The translations under genes and the position numbers were made by a program. From Bacteroidaceae bacterium (GTDB lineage: Bacteria > Bacteroidota > Bacteroidia > Bacteroidales > Bacteroidaceae), in NCBI GenBank assembly GCA_017427185.1, contig JAFRTJ010000047.1, positions 1 through 64,000 on the forward strand: a stretch of 64,000 nucleotides of DNA. The letters are read 5' to 3'. This document shows, one piece after another, positions 17,559 through 26,261 of the stretch (its first letter is position 1; the number at the start of each line of letters is the position of its first letter). A model generated the notes under the pieces. The model made no database searches, was not told where the DNA came from, and saw only the letters and a program-made list of their open reading frames with translations.

Positions 17559-18086
17559 ATGAAACAGATGCTTTTCTTACGCAAGGTTTCCTTGCTGGCA
17601 GTAATGATTGCTTGGGGCATGATGGGTTATGCTCAGCGCTATGAGAAGGATCGTGGCAAGGTTTATTTCGGTAATGAACTTGTGATGTATGCTGATGCAC
17701 GTAGTTTTGTGGATCTGGGATGCGGCTATGCGAAAGACCGCAATAATGTATACATGAATGGGCGTGTGCTTGAGAATGTGGACCCTTCGACGTTTCGTCT
17801 TAAGGAGCGCGGCGCATGGCGTCATCATGGGAAGAATGAAATGGATCCTCCCACGCACAGAGGCTATTTCAAGACAAACATGAACGTGTACTACGGTGAC
17901 CGTAAATTGGATGCTATGGCCAGCTCGTTCGAGGAACTGGGCGGTGGCTATGCCAAGGATGCCTTCAATGTGTACTATTGTGGCGAAAAGATGAAGGGTG
18001 TGATGGCTTCATCCTTCAAATATATGGGCAACGGTTATGGACAAGACACTTTTGACGCTTATTACAGAGGCAAGAAGATAGAATAG
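17559..18086 (+). CDS. Secreted DKNYY-repeat protein
   Basis: The protein has 175 residues. The ATG at 17559 is chosen because it follows the promoter and starts a signal peptide (MKQMLFLRKVSLLAVMIAWG then MMGYAQ). The mature part consists of repeats of the DKNYY type: YEKDRGKVYFGNEL, YAKDRNNVYMNGRVLENVD, FKTNMNVYYGDRKLDAM, YAKDAFNVYYCGEKMKGV, YGQDTFDAYYRGKKIE, each about 30 residues with an SF--LG-GYAKD linker. DKNYY proteins are common in Bacteroidetes and fusobacteria; their role is not established. It has its own promoter and terminator. Confidence 0.85.
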   Translation: MKQMLFLRKVSLLAVMIAWGMMGYAQRYEKDRGKVYFGNELVMYADARSFVDLGCGYAKDRNNVYMNGRVLENVDPSTFRLKERGAWRHHGKNEMDPPTHRGYFKTNMNVYYGDRKLDAMASSFEELGGGYAKDAFNVYYCGEKMKGVMASSFKYMGNGYGQDTFDAYYRGKKIE

Positions 18087-18101
18087 AGTTTCTTACATAC
18101 G

Positions 18102-18137
18102 CCTCACAGGAGAGTGGATAACTTCCTGTGAGGTTTT
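18102..18137 (+). terminator. Terminator of the DKNYY gene
   Basis: CCTCACAGGA (18102-18111) pairs perfectly with TCCTGTGAGG (18124-18133), followed by TTTTC. Confidence 0.8.
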
Positions 18138-18149
18138 CAAGTTTTCTTT

Positions 18150-18515
18150 CTATTCTGTGGTCTTCGGGTGTTTGGCCAGGAACTGTGGACTCTTGACATA
18201 ATGGTTGTTGGCAGCATCGTAGCTGCAGTAGCCGCGTTGTACCCACTTGCGCAGAAGGCCTGTTGCGTCGCCTTTCATCCCTTGTGCACGACGTACCGTG
18301 TTGAGGTCATCGAGGGTGAAGGTGTCTTGCAGGAACTCCATCAGGTTTCGTCGTCCAGGCGTCATTACAGCCTTGTCCAGTTCCATCGCCTTGCGCATCT
18401 TTTCGCCGAAAATCCACATCTTGCACCACATGTCGTAGCGGAACGACCAGCGCACGAATTCCTCAATCTCGCGGCTCCACTTCATTCCGTTGAGGAAGCC
18501 GCGCTTGAAGGCCTG
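18150..18515 (-). pseudogene. N-terminally truncated gene fragment (helical C-terminal domain)
   Basis: On the minus strand a protein-like frame runs from just after an in-frame TGA (18516-18518) to the stop at 18150. An ATG occurs at 18485, but the reading is already protein-like before it (QAFKRGFLNG). The remaining 122 residues look like a C-terminal region: aromatic helices (EFVRWSFRYDMWCKMWIFGE), then a winged-helix-like end (NTVRRAQGM, LLRKWVQRGYCSYDAANNHY, VKSPQFLAKHP). The likely reading is that the 5' part was lost at the boundary with the 22-bp-phased array (18518-18591), which begins at the stop codon. A short intact gene starting at 18485 is possible. Family not recognised. Confidence 0.55.
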
Positions 18516-18517
18516 TC

Positions 18518-18591
18518 AAGACATCAAAAACACCCCAAGAACGCGTTAAAACACCCCAAACAAGGCATCAAACCGCCCCAAAGAACGCGTT
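18518..18591. repeat. 22-bp-phased array D (AACGCGTT type)
   Basis: AAGACATC (18518), AACGCGTT (18540), AAGGCATC (18562) and AACGCGTT (18584) occur at exactly 22-bp steps, separated by related AAA-C-CCCCAA spacers. It is the same architecture as arrays A, B and C, with an alternating motif. The phase is not a multiple of three, so it is not coding. Confidence 0.75.
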
Positions 18592-18791
18592 TTTGCCCCT
18601 GAATGGCTGTTCTCGGAAAGCAAGCACAATATTATTGGCACTTCCTACAGTTTTTCTTCCCCTTTCTCTTCCCCTTTTAAATATAATTCTGTATATTTGT
18701 CCCGTATTGGGGACAATCCCGAGATGCCCGAGGACATCTGGTAGATTTGTCTTCCCCAAAACATAAACAACCGAAACTTAAGATAGTAGGT

Positions 18792-19547
18792 ATGGAGTCG
18801 CTGAGGATTTATCTCAAAAAAACACTGGCTTTTCTGAATAAGGTTGGTCATGGCATATCGTATGTTTGGTTCCTTTTCCCCGTCATTTTCTACTATGGGT
18901 TGAGAGGGACGTGGCATAATATGGAGACTTCTCCCAAGGTGACTGATTCCTACTTGGACATCCTCTTCTGGACGTTTCTGTTCTTTATCATTGCTCTGGT
19001 ATTCCTGTTTCGCAGACACAAACCCGTTCAGCTCTGCCTTGCTGTTCCTGTGGGAGTCCTGATGTTCTTTGCCGTAATCGCCACGGGAATGGCTTTGGCG
19101 TCTGCTCCGACAAGCTTTGCGGAGGATCATCCGATTCCCCAAGGGCTGGCCTACCACATGCCGAAAATCGAGGGCGAAGACTTGAGGGAAGGGGTCAATC
19201 CTTCGGATACCACAACCTTCCTACAGTTGCGACGCAGCTACCAAGGCGGCATCTACGAGTATTCGTTCTTCTATCCCAGCCTTCCCGAAGGAACCATTTG
19301 GCTGCAATGCTACGAGGTGACGGAAAACTTGCCCCTGTCGAAATCCAAGATAAAAAAGAAATCAAGTCAGGAGGTGGAGGGCACAGACCACTTTGCGTGC
19401 CTTGTGGATGCCAGACAGTTCACAATCTACGAGGGAGACTGGGGCGACTGCTATGCCGCACGGATTGAGGTCTGGTTCAGGGACAAGCAGGGGAAGAAAC
19501 GGAAACTTGCGGAGAAAATCTATGGCGTCGAGGGATGGATGCGCTGA
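18792..19547 (+). CDS. Membrane protein of unknown function
   Basis: The protein has 251 residues. The ATG at 18792 is preferred over an upstream TTG, since TAGATTTG (18742-18749) and TATATTTG (18692-18699) are candidate promoter elements in between. Three hydrophobic segments are seen, at about 14-35 (YVWFLFPVIFYYGLR region), 52-70 (ILFWTFLFFIIALVFLF) and 78-98 (LCLAVPVGVLMFFAVIATGM). A soluble beta-rich domain of about 140 residues follows (GGIYEYSFFYPSLPEGTIWL, DHFACLVDARQF, AARIEVWFRDKQGKKRK). It is probably an inner-membrane protein with an extracytoplasmic domain. Family and partners are unknown. Confidence 0.65.
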   Translation: MESLRIYLKKTLAFLNKVGHGISYVWFLFPVIFYYGLRGTWHNMETSPKVTDSYLDILFWTFLFFIIALVFLFRRHKPVQLCLAVPVGVLMFFAVIATGMALASAPTSFAEDHPIPQGLAYHMPKIEGEDLREGVNPSDTTTFLQLRRSYQGGIYEYSFFYPSLPEGTIWLQCYEVTENLPLSKSKIKKKSSQEVEGTDHFACLVDARQFTIYEGDWGDCYAARIEVWFRDKQGKKRKLAEKIYGVEGWMR

Positions 19548-19595
19548 GCGAAAGCGTTCTCTTTTCTGGAATCGGAACATTCTTCCTGCCAAATT

Positions 19596-19626
19596 TTTGT
19601 GGGATGAGGAAAAAGTTGTAACTTAG
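19596..19626 (+). promoter_or_regulatory. Probable promoter of the GH39-like gene
   Basis: TTTG (19596-19599), a 19-base spacer and TAACTTAG (19619-19626), two changes from TAnnTTTG, lie 33 bp before the ATG at 19660. Confidence 0.4.
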
Positions 19627-19659
19627 TGCCCAGAAAGAACAATCTTCAGTTAAAGACAG

Positions 19660-21048
19660 ATGAAACGACAGCTTACCATCCTTCTCTCATTCCTGCATAT
19701 CAGCATAGCTTTTTCGGGCGTGTTTGTCTACCCCAGCCAGGAAGTCGGACCCATCAAGGCGATGAATGGCGTGAACAATGGGCCAGCAGGACCTTACGGC
19801 TTGGGAGACAGCCAGACGCGCGACAACTTTGCCGACTATCGGGCAGCCAAGTTCCCTTTCGCACGTACCCACGATGCTGCCTTCAGCGAGTCCTACGGAT
19901 CAGAACATACGGTGGACATCACTTCCATCTTTCCCGACTTCTCGAAGAAGGCGGATGATCCCAGCGCCTATGACTTTGCCATTACGGACTGGTACCTGAA
20001 ACGCATTCGCGACATGGGCACGGAGGTCTTCTTCCGATTGGGACAGAAGATTGAGCATCACGTGAAGAAATATGGCATACTTCCTCCCGCTGATTTCAAG
20101 AAATGGGCACAGATTTGCGAACACATCATCCGACACTACAACGAGGGATGGGCCGATGGGCATGAATGGAACATCCGCTACTGGGAAATCTGGAACGAGG
20201 CGGACTTGGATGCCAAGACTTGGAACACGAATCCTCGCACATGGGGCGGCACGGAGCAACAGTTCTTTGACCTCTACACGACTACTGCCAAGCACCTGAA
20301 GAAATGCTTCCCACACCTGCTGATTGGCGGTCCTGCCTTGGCTGGGCAAGAACAATGGGCGGATCGCTTCCTGGCTCACATGGCGAAGAACAATGTGCCG
20401 ATAGATTTCTTTTCGTGGCACATCTACGGCACCGACCCCAGGAAGATTGCAGAGAAAGCCGAACGCATGCGCAAACTGGTTGATTCGCATGGCTACGACA
20501 AGGCAGAAACCATCCTGAACGAATGGAATTACATACGAGGCTGGACAGAGGATTACCCGTATAGCCTGGCGACTGTCCATGGAGTGAAAGGAGCTGCCTT
20601 CACGGCTGCCACGATGGCTGCCTGCCAGGATGCGCCTGTGGATATCCTGATGTATTACGATGCTCGACCTGAGACTCCCTATAATGGCTTGTTCGACTTC
20701 TACTCCTTCCAGCCCCTTCCGTCCTACTATAGCTTCTATGCATGGAGTCGTCTGGCAAGTCTGGGAAAGCAGGTTAAGGCGGAGGCTCAGGAGGATGACT
20801 TGTATGCCGTGGCTGCCAAGGGGGACGGCATTGTGCGAACCCTGGTGGCACGATATAACGAGAATGACAACATCAACCGCAGCCGGACGGTCGAGATCCA
20901 TATCGAGGGTGCAAAGGATGGCGAGGCTATCGGCCATGTGGTGAGTCCGTCGAAGCTGTATTCTGAGACCCTTCTGGATATCCGAAACGGCATCCTGACC
21001 ATCAAACTTGAACCCAATTCAGTCCTCGTGATTGAGACGAGACTCTAG
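19660..21048 (+). CDS. Secreted glycoside hydrolase, GH39-like
   Basis: The protein has 462 residues with a signal peptide (MKRQLTILLSFLHISIAFSG). The TIM-barrel of clan GH-A is evident. E180 in RYWEIWNEADL fits the acid/base, and E288 in ETILNEWNYIRGW fits the nucleophile. WHIYGTDP, DILMYYDARP and a C-terminal beta-sandwich match GH39 (beta-xylosidase/alpha-L-iduronidase family). The substrate cannot be read from sequence; xylosides or other plant-derived glycosides are plausible. It points towards a second glycoside hydrolase on the opposite strand, with array A between the two 3' ends. Confidence 0.85.
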   Translation: MKRQLTILLSFLHISIAFSGVFVYPSQEVGPIKAMNGVNNGPAGPYGLGDSQTRDNFADYRAAKFPFARTHDAAFSESYGSEHTVDITSIFPDFSKKADDPSAYDFAITDWYLKRIRDMGTEVFFRLGQKIEHHVKKYGILPPADFKKWAQICEHIIRHYNEGWADGHEWNIRYWEIWNEADLDAKTWNTNPRTWGGTEQQFFDLYTTTAKHLKKCFPHLLIGGPALAGQEQWADRFLAHMAKNNVPIDFFSWHIYGTDPRKIAEKAERMRKLVDSHGYDKAETILNEWNYIRGWTEDYPYSLATVHGVKGAAFTAATMAACQDAPVDILMYYDARPETPYNGLFDFYSFQPLPSYYSFYAWSRLASLGKQVKAEAQEDDLYAVAAKGDGIVRTLVARYNENDNINRSRTVEIHIEGAKDGEAIGHVVSPSKLYSETLLDIRNGILTIKLEPNSVLVIETRL

Positions 21049-21062
21049 CATCGGGCAGACAG

Positions 21063-21172
21063 GGGCAAATCAACGTGTTGTCTCATGCAAATCAACGTGT
21101 TGAGTCGGGCAAATCAACGTGTTGAGTCATGCAAATCAACGTGTTGTGTCGGGCAAATCAACGTGTTGTGTT
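21063..21172. repeat. 22-bp-phased array A (five tandem units)
   Basis: There are five 22-bp units with the shared core GCAAATCAACGTGTTG. AACGTGTT starts at 21072, 21094, 21116, 21138 and 21160. Units alternate between a GGG and an ATG lead base triplet. The array fills the gap between two convergent glycoside-hydrolase genes, and the last unit provides the stop codon and last four codons of the minus-strand gene. Confidence 0.95.
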
Positions 21173-22705
21173 TTTCTTCTTGACTGAGCGGTAGAGAACA
21201 ACGCAATTGGCGGGGATGGTTTCCGAAAGTTTCCCCTTGCGGCTCGCTACCAGATCTTGGTCGGCCTGTATCATGTCGTCATCAGCAGGCAGGTGTCCTT
21301 CGCGATAGAGGTATCGCTCAAACTTTCCGCTGACTTTATCTTTGGAGTTTCTCAGGCAGAGGTTTAACGGGAGGTCCTCTTCCATGTTGGCCACCACGTA
21401 GATCCAGCTTCCGTCCTCATTCTGGGCGGCTAAGGCGGCATTCCTCGCCAGCTGTTTGGCTGTCGAGTTGCTGCTCAAGGGATAGACTTTCGCTCCAGGA
21501 CGGATGAATCGTGTCAGCAGCGAGTAGGCATAGTATTGGGGACGAGGCTGGTAATCGTAGGCAATCTGGTCGAAGTAATCCTCAGTGGCATAATCTGCCT
21601 TCACACTTTTCCACATACCCAGCTGCTGCATCTGAGCATAATTGTCACCCTTGGAATAGTATTCATCGAAGAGTTGCCAGTAGCTGATGCCTGTGGCTCC
21701 AGCTCCCAGCAGAGCAATGGCGTTGCGCACGATGAGCACCCCCCGCTTGTACCAGTCGATGTCGGTCTGGCGGGAAGAACCTTTTGTCAGGTTGCTTCCG
21801 AACTCACCCACGAAATGCGGGATTCCTTTGGCGTAATGGATGTTGTTGGCTTCCCATTCAGAAACCGTCTCTGTGGTGGTCTCATATCCAAAGATATAGG
21901 TATGGCTTACTGCCACGTCGGCTATGCCTTGCAGGCCTGTGGCGCAGGCATCGATGAAATCAAAACTCCCCCCACGGTCCGTGTTGTCGATCAGCGCCAG
22001 TTTGAATTTTCCCAGGATGCCTTCGCTTTCCAGTCGGCTCTGGAGTGCCTTGCAGAGGTCGATGTAACGGGATGGACTGATGCCCCATCCGTCAGGCTCA
22101 TTGCCAGGAGTGAGCTCGTCGATGCAAGTGTATCCTTTCTTTTCCGTGAGATGTTTCATCAGAGCCGTGATGTTCTCTGCATACTCGTCAAGATATTTGG
22201 GGACGGTGACCCATCCGGGAGGTCCTGGGGCAAGAAAACTTCCACAACGGGCACCCCAAGGCACCAGGGTGACTTTCACTCCCATTTCCTTTGCCAGATC
22301 CAGCACCTTGTATAACCCTTGCATTTCTGGGGATTCGAAGGTGAGCGCATCCCAGTTGATGTGTGTCGGATCATCGTCATCATTCTGTGGTTCATACCAC
22401 TCAGGCATCACCATGCAACGGAAACTTTGTGGCATCATCTTCTTGATGCGAGGCACAATCACATTGTCCCAATCCTGGACCTTTGCTCCTGCGCTGCGAG
22501 GAACGTGCTGAGCGTGGAAATGAGGATCCAACTCCACTCCGATGGAGCGAAGTGTTGTTCCCAAGGCGTTGTCCTCAAGCGTGTATCGGATTCCCTTGAC
22601 GGTTTGTTGTCCGCTTGCGGAAAGAGAGAAGACCACCCCCACGAGGAGAGTGGCAATCGTCTTGTGGATCAGGCGTGTATGGGGTTTATTCGTTTCCTCT
22701 CTCAT
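21158..22705 (-). CDS. Secreted clan-A-like glycoside hydrolase
   Basis: The protein has 515 residues from the ATG at 22705 (MREETNKPH); the frame stays open upstream, but that part overlaps the preceding gene. A signal peptide follows (LIHKTIATLLVGVVFSLSAS). Two motifs place it among TIM-barrel retaining hydrolases: E203 in ELTPGNEPDG (acid/base) and E301 in PHFVGEFGSN (nucleophile). A C-terminal beta domain (YPLSSNSTAKQLARNAALAA, NCVVLYRS) follows. I cannot assign the GH family with confidence. The start overlaps the end of the LolA-like gene by 20 bp, so the two are co-transcribed. The last residues NTTR and the stop come from array A. Confidence 0.75.
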   Translation of the reverse strand: MREETNKPHTRLIHKTIATLLVGVVFSLSASGQQTVKGIRYTLEDNALGTTLRSIGVELDPHFHAQHVPRSAGAKVQDWDNVIVPRIKKMMPQSFRCMVMPEWYEPQNDDDDPTHINWDALTFESPEMQGLYKVLDLAKEMGVKVTLVPWGARCGSFLAPGPPGWVTVPKYLDEYAENITALMKHLTEKKGYTCIDELTPGNEPDGWGISPSRYIDLCKALQSRLESEGILGKFKLALIDNTDRGGSFDFIDACATGLQGIADVAVSHTYIFGYETTTETVSEWEANNIHYAKGIPHFVGEFGSNLTKGSSRQTDIDWYKRGVLIVRNAIALLGAGATGISYWQLFDEYYSKGDNYAQMQQLGMWKSVKADYATEDYFDQIAYDYQPRPQYYAYSLLTRFIRPGAKVYPLSSNSTAKQLARNAALAAQNEDGSWIYVVANMEEDLPLNLCLRNSKDKVSGKFERYLYREGHLPADDDMIQADQDLVASRKGKLSETIPANCVVLYRSVKKKNTTR

Positions 22706-23351
22706 CCTTGAATTTGTAATCAGAGAATTTTGATTTGGGGAATTCGAAAATGGATTCATCGGAGATGCCTTTCTTGAAGTCTGCCACATCGATGGTTGCC
22801 CAGAAGAAGAGGACCTTCAGGCGAAGCTTCACTGGAGCGTATGTCTTGCGGTCGATGGTGACAAGAGCGTGCTTGATGGTGCTGGTCCCCCTGCTTTTCA
22901 TATCCATCGAGATGATGTAGTTGTCTCCTTCCGTTTCCACGCTGTAATTGAAATCCTCTGCGTTGAATTTGAATTTGCTGGAGTATTTGTCGCGTTTGGG
23001 CGAATTGGGCTTATGGATCTCCACGATCTTGTTCTTCTGGTCGACCTTGTAGAAAATGTGTTCATTGGTCCATCCCAGATAACGTTTCTCTATGAAGCGC
23101 TGTTTCTTTCCTTTCGTCCACATGGTGCCAGCATTCTTGTAGATGCCAATCAGGTTCACTTTGTACGAGAAGGAGCACCCCTCAGGACCCGTGAATTGCT
23201 TGTAAGCCTTCTGGAAGATTTCTTCGGCTCGCTTTTGGTTGGATGTCTCAGCATGGATGAGGCTGAAGGGGAGAGTCAGGAGCAAGAGTGCCAACGAAAT
23301 GATCCGTACTCTTGCAGAAGGTTTAAGCAATGGTTTGTCTATGTGATTCAT
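22686..23351 (-). CDS. LolA-like periplasmic carrier protein
   Basis: The protein has 221 residues. The signal peptide is RIISLALLLLTLPFSLIHAE. The mature part matches the LolA/DUF-LolA-like fold: an N-terminal helix (QKRAEEIFQKAYKQFT), alternating strands (CSFSYKVNLIGIYKNAGTMW, KGKKQRFIEKRYLGWTNEHI), and YAPVKLRLKVLFFWATIDVA. LolA shuttles lipoproteins from the inner to the outer membrane; Bacteroidetes carry several paralogues of uncertain cargo. It sits between a TonB-dependent receptor (33 bp upstream) and a hydrolase that overlaps its end, so it may serve this locus. Confidence 0.8.
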   Translation of the reverse strand: MNHIDKPLLKPSARVRIISLALLLLTLPFSLIHAETSNQKRAEEIFQKAYKQFTGPEGCSFSYKVNLIGIYKNAGTMWTKGKKQRFIEKRYLGWTNEHIFYKVDQKNKIVEIHKPNSPKRDKYSSKFKFNAEDFNYSVETEGDNYIISMDMKSRGTSTIKHALVTIDRKTYAPVKLRLKVLFFWATIDVADFKKGISDESIFEFPKSKFSDYKFKDERGNE

Positions 23352-23384
23352 CTTTTTTTAGCCCATATCCATGGGAGAGATTTC

Positions 23385-25289
23385 TTAGAAACTCAGCGAA
23401 ACTCCGCCCATGAAAGTTGCCTTTGGCATGGGGTAGCCTGCATTGATCTCATACTTCTGGCCAAGGAGGTTCTCACCCTTCGCCCAGAGGCGCAACCAAT
23501 CGAGTGCCTGATAGCCTACGGTGGCATTGAGGAGAGTGAAATCTTCCTGCTTCTCATTTTGGCCTACAGCCGTGTAGAGACCACATACCTGTTGCAATCC
23601 AGCATTCACACTCCATTTGCCATAACTCATTTGGGCACCTAAATAACCTTTGTAGGTGGGAGCGGCAACAACAGGATTCTCCATGTGGAGGTAGCTGTGG
23701 TTGGTGTTGAGTGCCCAATGTCTGTTTATGTACCAGGTTGCTTCTATCTCGAACCCCTTGTTCTTCAGCTCGCCTGTGTTTTGATTGATCATTGGAGGTG
23801 GTCCAGCAGGGTTGGGGACTGTCTGGATGATGTTGTCTGCATCGATTAGGAAGAGGTTGACTCCATAGGTGAGACGATTGTCGAGCAGTCGCTGGCGCCA
23901 GGAGATCTCGTAATTCATCAGTCGCTCAGGCTCAAGGTTTGTGTTGGAAGGAGGATAGAGATACATCTCGCGCATGGTAGGATTGCGGAAGCCCTTGCTG
24001 GCCATTGCCTTGAACTCTCCCGTCTGGATGGGACGGACCACGAGACCGCCCTGAGGAATCCACTCGCCGCCTGTGATGGTGTGATTGTCGTAGCGGACAC
24101 CAGCATCCAGAGTAAGCCAGGAAGCAATGTCCTGACGGAAATCCACATAACCTGCCACCTCATTGTTGTGAACGTGTCCTGATTGCTTGTTGGGCGTATC
24201 CAGTACCTCGCCTGTCTTTCGGCTGGTGTAGTAGGCACGTCCATAGATGTGCTGGTAGTCAACCCCTACAGTAATGCGGTTGCCTGTCCAGAAGTTGGCA
24301 CTCTGATACCAGCTGACACCTGCGAGAGCATCTTTTGAGCGGAAGAACCGTTCCTGTGGAGTGCCTCCATTGGCGGCATAGCCATCGTTGATCTTATGGC
24401 GGCCAAAGTTGTCATAAATGCTGAGGCGTCCGCTTGTGCGCTCATAGTGGTTCTCCACCCCAAGAGTCGCGATGGCACGGGTGATCCATTGGTCAGCCTC
24501 GAGCATAGGGCTGGAGACTGCGCCTGGTTGGGATGCGTTGAAGTGGGTGATGTCTCCATCGGCAAACACATTCCAGTTGTCGTTGATGTCATAATTGAGT
24601 TTCAGGTAGCCGCCATATTGCTCGAAACCCATGTTGGGACGATGGTTGTCACTTCGTCCATACTGTAATGCGACGGTGCTTGAGAATTTGCCAGCCCGAA
24701 CCTGATTGGAGGCTTCACCTTGGATAGTGCCATAACTGCCTGCTCCCAAATTCACGTTGGTGCGAACCCCATCTTGCTGCATGCCTCGAGTCACAATATT
24801 CACGACACCTCCCATCGCGTTGGATCCGTAGAGGAGAGAGGCGGGACCACGCAGGACTTCTACCCGCTCCGCCATCATCGTCTGGTAACTGTCGGCTATG
24901 CTATGCCCGTAAATGCCTTGATATTGAGGATGTCCATCGATGAGGACAAGAAGTTGTCCACTCCCGGAAGAAATGCCTCGAAGCATCATGCCGCCTGAAC
25001 CTCCAGTGCTCACACCGTATCCCATCACGCCACGACTCGTCAGCATGAGGCTAGGAACCTGTTCCATCAGGGTAGGCAACACGTTGACCCGTTCGTTGGC
25101 AACCAGTTGCTCGCGATTGACGATAGAGATGGTCATGGGGAGGTGACGAATGTCGGTTTGGTTTCGCGTGCCTGTCACGGTTACTTCATGCAGGGTTTGC
25201 GAGAGGGTGTCCATGGGTTCTGTGCCCTCGTTTGTGGCAAAACCTTGTGAGGCTGCTGCGATAGATAAGAGAAATGCAAATCTTTTCAT
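23385..25289 (-). CDS. TonB-dependent outer-membrane receptor (BtuB/FepA-like)
   Basis: The protein has 634 residues with a signal peptide (MKRFAFLLSIAAASQGFA). A TonB-box-like segment and plug domain occupy about 30-160 (LHEVTVTGTRNQTDIRHLPM, MLRGISSGSGQLLVLIDGHP, RVEVLRGPASLLYGSNAMGG, VNIVTRG). A 22-strand barrel follows, ending in a C-terminal aromatic (GGVSLSF). There is no SusC-type N-terminal extension and no SusD partner, so this is a small-ligand receptor (cofactor, metal chelate or short glycan) rather than a SusCD pair. It is the first gene of a minus-strand operon with the LolA-like and hydrolase genes. Confidence 0.9.
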   Translation of the reverse strand: MKRFAFLLSIAAASQGFATNEGTEPMDTLSQTLHEVTVTGTRNQTDIRHLPMTISIVNREQLVANERVNVLPTLMEQVPSLMLTSRGVMGYGVSTGGSGGMMLRGISSGSGQLLVLIDGHPQYQGIYGHSIADSYQTMMAERVEVLRGPASLLYGSNAMGGVVNIVTRGMQQDGVRTNVNLGAGSYGTIQGEASNQVRAGKFSSTVALQYGRSDNHRPNMGFEQYGGYLKLNYDINDNWNVFADGDITHFNASQPGAVSSPMLEADQWITRAIATLGVENHYERTSGRLSIYDNFGRHKINDGYAANGGTPQERFFRSKDALAGVSWYQSANFWTGNRITVGVDYQHIYGRAYYTSRKTGEVLDTPNKQSGHVHNNEVAGYVDFRQDIASWLTLDAGVRYDNHTITGGEWIPQGGLVVRPIQTGEFKAMASKGFRNPTMREMYLYPPSNTNLEPERLMNYEISWRQRLLDNRLTYGVNLFLIDADNIIQTVPNPAGPPPMINQNTGELKNKGFEIEATWYINRHWALNTNHSYLHMENPVVAAPTYKGYLGAQMSYGKWSVNAGLQQVCGLYTAVGQNEKQEDFTLLNATVGYQALDWLRLWAKGENLLGQKYEINAGYPMPKATFMGGVSLSF

Positions 25290-25330
25290 CAGAAAGAGTA
25301 ATCTTTAATAAAAAATATGTAAAACGTCTG

Positions 25331-25358
25331 CAAATATAAGGAAAAAACTGTAAATTTG
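25331..25358. promoter_or_regulatory. Divergent -7 elements for the TonB receptor gene and the 25416 gene
   Basis: TATATTTG on the minus strand (complement of 25331-25338) faces the receptor gene. TAAATTTG on the plus strand (25351-25358) faces the gene at 25416. No convincing -33 TTTG is seen for either. Confidence 0.5.
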
Positions 25359-25415
25359 GCACGTCATATACAAAAAACAGGCGCAAAAAGAGTACAAACC
25401 AAAGAAAAGAAACGT

Positions 25416-26231
25416 ATGAACAGATTGATAGCAATCGTGCTGATACTTGCGGGCATGCTGACAGCAGAGGCAAATGAACCTGTTGATTTGAATCTCCTCA
25501 ATCATCTGTCATTGGGTGCAAATGCAGGGACGACAGGTTTCGGAGCAGACCTTGCGTTTCCCGTGACTCGTTTTCTGCAGTTCCAAGCCGGCTTCTCTGC
25601 CATGCCTCAATTCACGAGTAACCATAATCTGGACTTGAATGCCAGCGATTACCGTAGCGCGGAGGGAACCAGAGTTTATATTCCTGCAGACAAAATAGCG
25701 TTGCAGGGAAAATTGCACATGATGAACGGGAAGGTTCTGGTAAATTTCTATCCTATTCCTGTCAGCGGATTCCATCTGACGGTGGGCGCATTCTTTGGCA
25801 AGAGTGAGGTGATTGATGTCTATAATAGAGAATCTGGCGCATTGATGTATATCACGGAGGCAAACCAAGAGATTGAAAGAGCCAATGCGATACTTTCTGC
25901 TCAAGGTTATGAAGAGCAAGACTATCTGGGCGTGACACTTGGTGACTATCTTCTGGTTCCCAATGAGAGCGGCGATGTAAAAGCGACTTTCAAGACGAAA
26001 GGTACACGTTTGTATGTGGGGTTAGGAACAGGTCGTGCTGTGCCCAAGCGCCGCGTGGGAGTGAAGTTTGATATTGGCTGCATGCTGTGGGGAAAGCCTG
26101 AGATTACCTGCAACGACATCGTCCTGCACGATGGAGATTGGGATGGGAAAGGTGCCAAAGTACTTCGAATCATGAGCAAGATGAGTGTGTATCCTTGCCT
26201 GAATCTGAGATTGTGCGGCAGAATCTTTTAA
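25416..26231 (+). CDS. Outer-membrane beta-barrel-like protein
   Basis: The protein has 271 residues from the ATG at 25416 (MNRLIAIVLILAGMLTAEAN), which gives a signal peptide; an upstream in-frame TTG lies inside the promoter. The mature part has alternating amphipathic strands (LSLGANAGTTGFGADLAFPV, FLQFQAGFSAMPQF, GFHLTVGAFFGKSEV, TRLYVGLGTGRAVP, VGVKFDIGCMLWGKPEI) and a C-terminal strand ending in F (LRLCGRIF). This is what one expects of a small outer-membrane barrel. Ligand unknown. It is divergent from the TonB receptor. Confidence 0.7.
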   Translation: MNRLIAIVLILAGMLTAEANEPVDLNLLNHLSLGANAGTTGFGADLAFPVTRFLQFQAGFSAMPQFTSNHNLDLNASDYRSAEGTRVYIPADKIALQGKLHMMNGKVLVNFYPIPVSGFHLTVGAFFGKSEVIDVYNRESGALMYITEANQEIERANAILSAQGYEEQDYLGVTLGDYLLVPNESGDVKATFKTKGTRLYVGLGTGRAVPKRRVGVKFDIGCMLWGKPEITCNDIVLHDGDWDGKGAKVLRIMSKMSVYPCLNLRLCGRIF

Positions 26232-26261
26232 TCGTTGCTTAAGCGACTGAACTAAGTTCTG

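Noticed and set aside
21063-21172. Array A as a CRISPR array
   Set aside because: The repeat plus spacer totals only 22 bp, the variable part is 4-6 bp, and there are no cas genes in the window.
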